Origin: Pseudobdellovibrio sp.
GTDB taxonomy: Bacteria > Bdellovibrionota > Bdellovibrionia > Bdellovibrionales > Bdellovibrionaceae
NCBI GenBank assembly: GCA_025449725.1
Contig: JANWIU010000136.1
Span: 1-5,127 of the forward strand
DNA: 5,127 bases
Reading direction: 5' to 3'
Numbering within the stretch: position 1 is the first letter of the stretch; each line of letters opens with the position of its first letter. The translations under genes were made by a program, and so were the position numbers. Shown here in pieces: positions 1 through 5,127 of this stretch. The notes under the pieces are model-generated. The model had not been told where the DNA came from, did not search any database, and saw nothing but the letters and a program-made list of their open reading frames with translations.

Positions 1-941
1 GACATCCTTACACGAATCGAAGCCTGAACACATAAATAGCCGGTATCTCCACGAACTAATGAAAGGTCGTAATCTCTTGTTGCAGAGCTATCAAAAGTAT
101 TAAGGTCAAAAGAACAGTTATTATCATTTGCCCCTTTTCCAAATACACCATTGTAAAGTGTATCTAGCTCAGTATCCTTAGCCGTGCCTGCTGCCATATC
201 ATTTACGACTTTAGCGTAATTCGTTCCATAGTATGGAGAAGTCGCTTTTTTAACGATAGCTTTTGTTATTGAAGACTGAGATTTCACAACTGTACATGTT
301 ACTTTAGTTGTAAATGAACAACTTAATGAAGGATCACTGCGAGGCCCAATCGAAACGCCATTTACAACGAAATACTTATTAGAATTCGGCACAATATTTT
401 GTGAACCTGAAGAAATTTGAGTATTAATATTAGCTCTAATGCTGTCTGAATTTCTGTCCCCGTTGCCTCTGGCGTTTCCGCCATCACCAAGTCCTGAGTC
501 CATCGAGGTCGCCGTTACAGAATTCGAAATTTCAGCCGCACTGCTGCCAATAAAGGTTTCACAGATTTGCCCTTTTTCTGCTGCTGAAAGCGGACTAAGA
601 GTGACTCCGGGATCATTACAGTCAGTAATTGTAACCGGAGTCTGCGGTTGATAAGTCGTACCCACACAAGCGTAAGAAGTAATTGTGTAAATACCTGAAC
701 CTACTTTGGGAGACGTGCAGGCTGTCGTTCCGGATCTAACGTCTGCCGGTCGTTTAGTCGGATCGCAACTGGACGGCAACTGGCCTTGATTCACTGATGA
801 AGTGTTGTTGTTACCATTACTGGCCACGTCGGCCTGACTTTGAATAGGGCTGCAATTTTGGAAAAGAAGAGAAGCAAAAAATGAACTGAAAACGATAAGC
901 GCAATTACAACAAATCTTTTTCGCTTGTTTACGTACATCAT
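1..941 (-). CDS. Secreted lipoprotein of unknown function, partial (C-terminus off the left edge)
   Basis: I read 313 stop-free codons from the ATG at 941-939 to the left edge, where two bases of a further codon remain. I do not recognise the family. Residues 1-30 form a lipoprotein signal: basic residues 6-9 (KRKR), a hydrophobic stretch at about 10-27, then Leu-Phe-Gln-Asn-Cys with the lipidated cysteine at 30. The -3 to -1 residues (FQN) differ from the usual small residues, but I recall this form in Bdellovibrio-type bacteria. The mature part starts with an Asn/Ser/Gln-rich linker (about 31-57). A cysteine-bearing segment follows (Cys59, 75, 92, 108), then Ser/Thr/Asn/Gly-rich sequence with a few more cysteines, consistent with a surface or periplasmic protein. 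I see no enzyme motif. A second ATG at 938-936 is the likelier start, because the G-run at 943-948 ends only one base before the first ATG and four before the second. The gene appears monocistronic, with its own promoter. Confidence 0.8.
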   Translation of the reverse strand, partial: MMYVNKRKRFVVIALIVFSSFFASLLFQNCSPIQSQADVASNGNNNTSSVNQGQLPSSCDPTKRPADVRSGTTACTSPKVGSGIYTITSYACVGTTYQPQTPVTITDCNDPGVTLSPLSAAEKGQICETFIGSSAAEISNSVTATSMDSGLGDGGNARGNGDRNSDSIRANINTQISSGSQNIVPNSNKYFVVNGVSIGPRSDPSLSCSFTTKVTCTVVKSQSSITKAIVKKATSPYYGTNYAKVVNDMAAGTAKDTELDTLYNGVFGKGANDNNCSFDLNTFDSSATRDYDLSLVRGDTGYLCVQASIRVRM

Positions 942-942
942 T

Positions 943-948
943 CCCCCC
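943..948 (-). promoter_or_regulatory. Ribosome binding site of the lipoprotein gene
   Basis: Six consecutive G residues on the minus strand precede two adjacent ATG codons. The spacing is one base to the first ATG (941-939) and four to the second (938-936). This favours the second ATG, although even that spacing is short. Confidence 0.45.
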
Positions 949-973
949 GAAGATACTAACTGCGGCCATAATC

Positions 974-1002
974 AGTATCGGCAGGACAAAATATAATGTA
1001 AA
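974..1002 (-). promoter_or_regulatory. Candidate sigma70-type promoter of the lipoprotein gene
   Basis: On the minus strand, TTTACA (1002-997) matches the -35 consensus TTGACA at 5 of 6 positions. After exactly 17 bases comes GATACT (979-974), which matches TATAAT at 4 of 6. Transcription would start near 967, giving a leader of about 25 bases. This is the best-spaced pair in the gap. It is a match by eye only, and sigma70 preference in this organism is assumed. Confidence 0.4.
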
Positions 1003-1137
1003 CGCACACTTAGAACTTTCTCAATATGAACTGGCTCATTAAGAGATCTTGTATAACTTGTATATGAAATCGGATGTACGAAAACTTTTTAAACGGATGA
1101 AAACTAGATTATCAGAGAGGAAATTATCAATTTGAAA

Positions 1138-1170
1138 CATCCGCCCCGACCTTTGTCATCGAAGCGGATA
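1138..1170 (-). terminator. Weak candidate terminator hairpin after the deoC-ALDH operon
   Basis: A perfect 6-base inverted repeat, ATCCGC (1139-1144) and GCGGAT (1164-1169), extends by a possible G-U pair and lies about 20 bases past the stop codon of the last operon gene. The 19-base loop is large. The sequence after it on the minus strand is only partly T-rich, so it lacks the clean T-tract of a typical intrinsic terminator. Its position suits a transcript end, but I am not sure it works. Confidence 0.25.
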
Positions 1171-1188
1171 AAGAAAATTTTTGAATTA

Positions 1189-2067
1189 TCAGTAACCGAT
1201 CGGGTGCCAAACTGTTTTGAATTCGACAAATCCCATCAAGTGCTCAAGAGAAACCGGCTGTTCTGTCGGCCAAACAACCCGCTTCATATTGTCAGCAGCT
1301 AAAACCTTCAGTTCGGTTAATTTTTTTGAGTCAGAAAGCTGAACACTTAACGACTGAAGCTCCATGTGCAGACCGAATTGTTTGTAAAGCTCTTCAGTGC
1401 TTCCCGATAAAAGATTCACAACACCTTTAGAAAGATCCGATGTTGCAAGAGTTTCAGCCAAAGGTGCCAACAGCGCACTTCCGTTTTCGCTGAGCAAAGC
1501 AACGACTGCATTCCCTGAAACAATGATGGCAGCCAGTTGTGCGACAAACGCCGCCAAATCGAATTTTTCATTGGCAATTAAACCTACAACACCAACGGCT
1601 TCCGTTGAGGTAAAATTGTGATGTGGCCCACTGACCGGATTCACCGCGCCAAGCACTTGCTGATATTTATCTGCAAAACCTGCGTAATAAACCAAAGCCT
1701 CAATTGCAGCGTCGACAGATTTGTTAGCTTGTACAGGCGTAAGGCCCAAAGTAGCCGTTAGAGACTCCGTAAACTCTTCGCGCTTTGCTTCCATCATCTC
1801 GGCCATGCGATAAATGATTTGGCTACGGTTGTAGGCCGATTTCGATTGCCAGCCTTTTTGTGCTGCTTGGGCCGCAGTAACCGCGTTACGAAGATCTTTT
1901 CGTGAAGCCACACAAACATTCGCATAAAGTTTTTTGGTTTTATGTAAATAAACCGGTACGCTTCTGCCTGATTCTGTTCTGGGGAATTCGCCACCGATAA
2001 AAAGCTTTATCGTCTTAGCAATTTTCAAGTTTTCTGTACGTTCTTTTAATGTATTAACGCCGCTCAT
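1189..2067 (-). CDS. Non-catalytic aldehyde dehydrogenase-like protein (ALDH16 C-terminal domain type)
   Basis: This 292-residue protein has the ALDH fold signature but not the enzyme's active site. It opens like an ALDH (KLFIGG at 21-26, the region around KGW at 71-73, and a charged helix to about 105). It then has a cofactor-domain-like stretch: EAVGVVG at 156-162, VSGNAVV at 183-189, GVVNLLSG at 215-222. Where active ALDHs have Pro-Trp-Asn, it reads Ala-Asn-Glu-Lys (165-168), and it lacks the LELGGK glutamate motif, the GQxC cysteine loop and PFGG. It ends with an ALDH-like last strand (VEFKTVW, 281-287). The catalytic ALDH upstream lacks that strand. Length and composition fit the pseudo-ALDH domain that follows the catalytic domain in ALDH16 proteins, so I infer a structural or regulatory partner of the upstream enzyme. 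The start is well supported by GGAG seven bases before the ATG. It begins 16 bases after the upstream gene, so it should be co-transcribed. Confidence 0.82.
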   Translation of the reverse strand: MSGVNTLKERTENLKIAKTIKLFIGGEFPRTESGRSVPVYLHKTKKLYANVCVASRKDLRNAVTAAQAAQKGWQSKSAYNRSQIIYRMAEMMEAKREEFTESLTATLGLTPVQANKSVDAAIEALVYYAGFADKYQQVLGAVNPVSGPHHNFTSTEAVGVVGLIANEKFDLAAFVAQLAAIIVSGNAVVALLSENGSALLAPLAETLATSDLSKGVVNLLSGSTEELYKQFGLHMELQSLSVQLSDSKKLTELKVLAADNMKRVVWPTEQPVSLEHLMGFVEFKTVWHPIGY

Positions 2068-2083
2068 TTTAAATCTCCAAAAA

Positions 2084-3586
2084 TTAAATGTCTAAGTAAG
2101 GGAACAGACCATGCCGCCCGCCCTCGCGTCCGTAACCGCTCTCGTTGAAACCACCGAAAGGAGATGTCGGATCAAATTTATTATAAGTATTAGCCCAAAT
2201 AACGCCGGCTTTTAATGCCGCCGCTGTTTTGTGAATCTTCGAACCTTTTTCTGACCAGATCCCGGCAGCTAATCCGTACTGAGTATCGTTGGCTTTTGAA
2301 ATCGCCTCTTGCGTGGTTCTGAAAGTTGAAATCGCCAGTACCGGACCAAACACCTCTACTCGGCTTAATGTAAACGCCGATGATACACGATTAAAGAAGC
2401 ACGGTTTGTGGAAGTAACCTTTAGTCGGCAGGTTAACCGAAGCCGGTTCAAAGAATTCACCGCCTTCAGTTTTGCCGGTTTCGATTAATTTTTTAATTTT
2501 AACGTGTTCAGCTGCAGAATTAATAGCACCGACATCCGTGTTTTTATCCAGCGGATTTCCAACACGAAGTTTTTCCATGCGGGCTTTTAATTTTTCTACA
2601 ACTGTATCTGCAACTGATTCTTCAAGTAACAATCTTGAACCGGCACAGCAGACATGACCTTGATTAAAGAAGATTCCGTTGATCACGCCTTCAACTGCCT
2701 GATCGATAGCGGCATCTTCATAAATAATGTGAGCGGATTTTCCACCCAGCTCTAACGTTAATTTTTTGTCGGTGTTAGCTACGCTGCGAGCGATGATCTT
2801 GCCCACTTCCGTTGAACCCGTGAAGGCCACTTTATTGATATCAGGGTGGTTAACAATGGCAGCGCCGGTCTCCCCTGCGCCTGTTACGATATTGACAACT
2901 CCTTCAGGAAGTCCTGCTTCCTGAATAATTTCTGCAAGCAACAAACATGTTAACGAAGTTGTTTCAGCAGGTTTAAGTACAACTGTGTTTCCACATGCTA
3001 ACGCCGGCGCGATCTTCCAGGCAGCCATCAAAAGTGGAAAGTTCCAGGGAATAATCTGGCCGACAACTCCTAAAGGTTTCGGAACAGATTTAGCGCCCGG
3101 GATGGCATACTGAAGTTTATCAGCCCAGCCTGCGTAGTAAAAAAAGTGCGCTGCCACTAATGGGATATCGATGTCTCGTGATTCGCGGATAGGCTTCCCG
3201 TTATCAAGAGTTTCAAGCACCGCTAATTCACGGGCGCGCTCCTGAATTAATCGCGCAATACGGTAAAGTTAACGGCCGCGCTCTTGCCCTGAAAGTTTTG
3301 ACCATGGGCCAAAAGCCTTTCGCGCAGCTTTGACCGCCGCATCGACATCTTTTGCGGTCGCATCTGTCAGTTCTGCCAACACTTCGCCCGTGGCAGGGTT
3401 TTCAGTTTTAAAATATTTTTTATCAGCCGAATCTACAAACTTTCCGCCGATAAATAATTTATTCTTCGGATTGATTTTAACAATGTCTGTAGATTCAATT
3501 GAAGGAGCGTAATCGAAATCAGCACCGAGACTGGCTTCAGCACTTGTGACTTCCTGATTTTTTTTCTTTTGCTCTTGTGTTTGCAT
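2084..3586 (-). pseudogene. NAD-dependent aldehyde dehydrogenase interrupted by one in-frame TAA
   Basis: This is one 501-codon frame encoding a typical-length ALDH, broken only at codon 106 (3269-3271). The two readable parts, 3586-3269 (105 residues) and codons 107-500, are in the same frame, so this is a nonsense codon and not a frameshift. Counting the stop as residue 106, the motifs are WNFP with the oxyanion Asn at 182, KPAE at 205-208 (Lys and Glu that usually contact NAD ribose), FTGS at 255-258, LELGGK with the general-base Glu279, NQGHVCC with the nucleophile Cys313, EVFGP with Glu411, and PFGG at 476-479. The expected role is oxidation of acetaldehyde, released by DeoC just upstream, to acetate. 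A ribosome binding site (GGGG, 3591-3594) precedes the ATG, 20 bases after deoC. The C-terminus stops soon after GREGG, without the usual final ALDH strand, as in ALDH16 catalytic domains. The second part could only be made alone from an internal GTG at 3220 with no well-placed ribosome binding site, and it would lack part of the cofactor domain. Confidence 0.85.
3269..3271 (-). other. In-frame TAA inside the aldehyde dehydrogenase gene
   Basis: The codons read GQERGR-stop-LYRIARLIQERAREL, with recognisable ALDH helix sequence directly on both sides. Aligned with the paralogue downstream (RSQIIYRMAEMM, residues 81-92), the stop falls at a hydrophobic position, Ile84. My recollection of related deoC-linked ALDHs has Tyr there, and a Tyr codon becomes TAA by one base change. 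TAA also ends deoC, this ALDH frame and the EF-hand gene, so a reassigned code is unlikely. Confidence 0.9.
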
Positions 3587-3606
3587 ATTTCCCCGTAATT
3601 TAAAAA

Positions 3607-4566
3607 TTAATCTATTGAAAAAACTTTGTCGTAGTAATATCGGCCCGTCAGTTCTTTGTAGATCTGCTTCAGCAAATCATTAACCAAAGCGCTGGCACCG
3701 AATCGGAAAAGATCCGCTGTCATCCAGTCGGTTCCCAATGTTTCTTTAACCATACAAAGATATTGGATCGCCTGCTTAGAGGTTCTGATTCCGCCCGCAG
3801 GTTTCATTCCGACTTTTTTGCCGGTACGGCGGTGATGATCGGCAATAGCCTGAAGCATAACCAGTGTTACAGGTAAAGTCGCAGCCGGAGTCACTTTACC
3901 AGTGGAAGTTTTAATAAAATCCGCACCCGCTTCAATAGCGATGTCAGACGCTAAACGGACACGGTCGTAAGAACCCAGTTCTCCCGTTTCTAAGATGACT
4001 TTTAAGTGAGCGTCACCGCAGGCCCGTTTGATTTCTACGATCTCATCAAAAACTTCCTGATAGCGGCCAGACAAAAACGCACCGCGATTAATAACCATAT
4101 CAATTTCAGTTGCGCCTTTTTCAACGGCGAAGCGAGTATCTTCGATTTTAACTTCTAACGGCGCCTGACCTGAAGGAAAGGCCGTTGCTACAGAAGCTAT
4201 GCCGATACCTGAGCCGGCTAATGCCTTAACTGCCACCGGGACCATTGACGGGTACACGCAAACAGCCGCTACCGCAGGGATCGGCGGAAGATTTCTCTTT
4301 TGCAAATGAGGTTCGATCATATCAGGCGGAACAGGAAAGCGGGCTTTCGCACACATCTGCTGAACACGTCCCGGGGTATCGGAACCTTCAAGAGTTGTTA
4401 AATCGCACATGCTAAGCGCCAAATATAAAGCCGCCAGTTTAGAATCTTTTTTTACACTTCTTTTTGTGAAAAAATCAGCGCGTTCTGTGGCTCCAACTTC
4501 ATCAACGGAAACCGCCTGAATGGCCAATGGAAAACCGTTTTCTTTTTGAAGCGAAATCGTTCGCAT
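3607..4566 (-). CDS. deoC: Deoxyribose-phosphate aldolase (DERA), long form
   Basis: This cytoplasmic class I aldolase cleaves 2-deoxy-D-ribose-5-phosphate to glyceraldehyde-3-phosphate and acetaldehyde, the last step of deoxyribonucleoside breakdown. The protein is 319 residues, near the human DERA length and longer than the roughly 259-residue E. coli type. All key sites are present: VCVYP at 102-106, EIDMVIN at 154-160 with the proton-relay Asp156, HLKVILETGEL at 187-197, DFIKTSTGK at 216-224 with the Schiff-base Lys219, and GMKPAGGIR at 253-261 with the second Lys255. The spacing closely matches human DERA as I recall it (Lys218, Lys254). The tail keeps several tyrosines (RYYYD) before ending in SID. 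I chose the ATG at 4566-4564 because GGGAG (4572-4576) lies five bases upstream. A possible TTG start at 4578 would put that ribosome binding site inside the coding region. It is the first gene of the operon with the two ALDH-family genes, whose products would handle the acetaldehyde. Confidence 0.96.
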   Translation of the reverse strand: MRTISLQKENGFPLAIQAVSVDEVGATERADFFTKRSVKKDSKLAALYLALSMCDLTTLEGSDTPGRVQQMCAKARFPVPPDMIEPHLQKRNLPPIPAVAAVCVYPSMVPVAVKALAGSGIGIASVATAFPSGQAPLEVKIEDTRFAVEKGATEIDMVINRGAFLSGRYQEVFDEIVEIKRACGDAHLKVILETGELGSYDRVRLASDIAIEAGADFIKTSTGKVTPAATLPVTLVMLQAIADHHRRTGKKVGMKPAGGIRTSKQAIQYLCMVKETLGTDWMTADLFRFGASALVNDLLKQIYKELTGRYYYDKVFSID

Positions 4567-4571
4567 AAAAA

Positions 4572-4576
4572 CTCCC
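4572..4576 (-). promoter_or_regulatory. Ribosome binding site that fixes the deoC start
   Basis: GGGAG on the minus strand is separated by five T bases from the ATG at 4566-4564. It overlaps the in-frame TTG at 4578-4576, so the four extra residues that TTG would add are not credible. Confidence 0.8.
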
Positions 4577-4583
4577 AATTTAG

Positions 4584-4597
4584 AAGGACCTATCCTT
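4584..4597. promoter_or_regulatory. Small inverted repeat in the deoC leader, possible operator
   Basis: AAGGA (4584-4588) and TCCTT (4593-4597) form a perfect 5-base inverted repeat around a 4-base spacer. It sits 18 bases upstream of the deoC start and overlaps the candidate -10 element. Its position would suit a repressor site. It does not match the DeoR operator sequence I know from E. coli, and repeats this short also arise by chance. Confidence 0.25.
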
Positions 4598-4623
4598 ACA
4601 CAACGGAAGAATCAAAACAACAA
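4595..4623 (-). promoter_or_regulatory. Weak candidate deoC operon promoter
   Basis: On the minus strand, TTGTTG (4623-4618), a 17-base spacer and TGTAAG (4600-4595) match the -35 and -10 consensus at 3 and 4 of 6 positions. The extremely AT-rich DNA just upstream (about 4624-4735) could act as an UP element or could hold a better promoter. Several other AT-rich pairs exist there, so this assignment is tentative. Confidence 0.25.
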
Positions 4624-4631
4624 AAAACGAT

Positions 4632-4677
4632 TTTAAAATGGGCTTAAATTGGATTAAATAAATTTAAAATAGCTTAA
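4632..4677. repeat. Imperfect direct repeat in the AT-rich deoC upstream region
   Basis: TTTAAAAT followed by one or two bases and then GCTTAA occurs at 4632-4647 and again at 4663-4677. The first halves are 31 bases apart, close to three helical turns. This could be a pair of regulator sites on one DNA face or AT-rich chance similarity. The rest of the gap (4567-4773) shows no gene. Confidence 0.3.
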
Positions 4678-4773
4678 TAAAATCAATAATTTGTAAAGAT
4701 ATAATAAATAAGAATATTAAATTGTGCTTTAAGGAGTAAAGAGTACCGGGCTATTTCAAAACAACTGACTTCT

Positions 4774-5127
4774 TTAAGGAGCCAGAACTTCTCTTAATGA
4801 CTTGAACACCGCAGACGTTTGCGACCTGTCGACTTCCCCTCTGAAAGTGATCAGTGGCTTACCCAAAGGGCATGGCAAAATATTGAAGTCGCCAAGCGCC
4901 GGCAATCGCCCATTATAAGTCAGGAAGATAAAGGATTCGCGGATCAAATCAGCGCGGCTGAAGCACCCGAAGCCGGCCACATCACCTTCCAAAGAAGTGA
5001 ATTTATCAAGCTGGTCTTTCGCCGTACTTTCTGCAAACTCAGTCGCAACACTTTTGAACTTCGGATACGCCGCCCGGATTTCCGCTTCGCTGAATTTTCC
5101 GTTTCCGTTGGTGTCGTTCACAATGTA
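4774..5127 (-). CDS. EF-hand calcium-binding protein, partial (N-terminus off the right edge)
   Basis: 117 codons and a TAA stop are visible, and the frame is open to the right edge. The in-frame GTG at 5121 is not a convincing start, because the coding pattern continues upstream of it as Tyr-Ile. Visible residues 5-16 (DTNGNGKFSEAE) form a canonical 12-residue EF-hand loop: Asp1, Asn3, Asn5, Gly6, a hydrophobic residue at 8, Ser9 and Glu12. It should bind calcium. A second stretch at 49-60 (DVAGFGCFSRAD) has the same layout with Asp1, Gly6, Phe8, Ser9 and Asp12, but has lost the ligands at 3 and 5. It looks like a degenerate partner loop. The remaining residues, about 61-117, include Cys55 and Cys83 and match no family I recognise. 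Function and location cannot be judged without the N-terminus. About 200 bases of AT-rich DNA separate it from deoC, so a separate transcription unit is likely. Confidence 0.78.
   Translation of the reverse strand, partial: YIVNDTNGNGKFSEAEIRAAYPKFKSVATEFAESTAKDQLDKFTSLEGDVAGFGCFSRADLIRESFIFLTYNGRLPALGDFNILPCPLGKPLITFRGEVDRSQTSAVFKSLREVLAP

Noticed and set aside
439..651. Plus-strand open frame of 70 codons, proline/serine-rich
   Set aside because: It lies wholly inside the lipoprotein frame on the other strand, which has a signal peptide, a ribosome binding site and a promoter candidate. It looks like an antisense shadow.
1397..1621. Plus-strand open frame of 74 codons
   Set aside because: It is antisense to the ALDH-like gene, whose protein is clearly homologous to a known family. 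No family features of its own.
1794..1994. Minus-strand open frame of 66 codons in another frame
   Set aside because: It overlaps the N-terminal part of the ALDH-like gene in a different frame, and its product shows no coherent domain.
2472..2657. Plus-strand open frame of 61 codons
   Set aside because: Antisense shadow of the catalytic ALDH.
3221..3268. A frameshift or a true intergenic gap between two separate ALDH genes
   Set aside because: The frames before and after are identical (the distance is a multiple of three), and the codons between 3268 and 3221 translate to perfect ALDH helix sequence. Only the TAA interrupts it.
3269..3271. TAA as a reassigned sense codon or a selenocysteine/pyrrolysine site
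   Set aside because: Selenocysteine uses TGA and pyrrolysine uses TAG. TAA also ends deoC, this ALDH frame and the EF-hand gene normally.
3330..3512. Plus-strand open frame of 60 codons
   Set aside because: Antisense shadow of the N-terminal part of the ALDH.
4567..4578. TTG start adding four residues to DeoC
   Set aside because: The TTG overlaps the strong GGGAG ribosome binding site of the downstream ATG at 4566.
4727..4741. Hairpin CTTTA-AGGAG-TAAAG as terminator of the EF-hand gene
   Set aside because: The 5-base stem has only one G-C pair and no clean T-tract follows it on the minus strand, so it is too weak to call.
4727..4781. 10-base direct repeat CTTTAAGGAG (4727-4736 and 4772-4781)
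   Set aside because: One copy overlaps the stop codon of the EF-hand gene. On the plus strand it resembles a ribosome binding site, but no suitable start codon and frame follow either copy, so it is probably chance.

Overview
The window comes from a bacterium with moderate GC content in its genes and AT-rich gaps between them. Every gene I can support lies on the minus strand. The best taxonomic hint is the lipoprotein signal of the first protein, where the modified cysteine follows Phe-Gln-Asn (FQNC). I associate that lipobox from memory with Bdellovibrio and its relatives (Bdellovibrionota). I treat this as a lean, not an identification.

Layout, in the direction of transcription (right to left). 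(1) 5127-4774: the C-terminal part of an EF-hand calcium-binding protein, with its start outside the window. (2) 4773-4567: a very AT-rich gap with a weak candidate promoter, a small inverted repeat and imperfect direct repeats. (3) 4566-1189: a tight three-gene operon. It runs deoC (deoxyribose-phosphate aldolase), then a full-length aldehyde dehydrogenase (ALDH) frame interrupted by one in-frame TAA, then a shorter ALDH-like protein lacking the catalytic residues. The gaps are 20 and 16 bases. (4) 1188-942: a gap with a weak terminator-like hairpin, short repeats and a reasonable promoter. (5) 941-1: an unrecognised secreted lipoprotein that is open through the left edge of the window. It has no stop codon here, so a scan for complete ORFs would miss it.

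How the genes fit together: DeoC splits 2-deoxyribose-5-phosphate into glyceraldehyde-3-phosphate and acetaldehyde, and the adjacent ALDH would oxidise the acetaldehyde to acetate. This would let the cell use deoxyribose from DNA. The catalytic ALDH followed by a non-catalytic ALDH-like protein resembles an ALDH16-type two-domain enzyme split into two genes.

The main anomaly is the single TAA at codon 106 of the catalytic ALDH. The frame is otherwise intact on both sides and all active-site motifs lie downstream. It could be a recent nonsense mutation, a sequence error or a readthrough site. I see no mobile element, CRISPR array, tRNA or rRNA, and no defence or other clearly new system.
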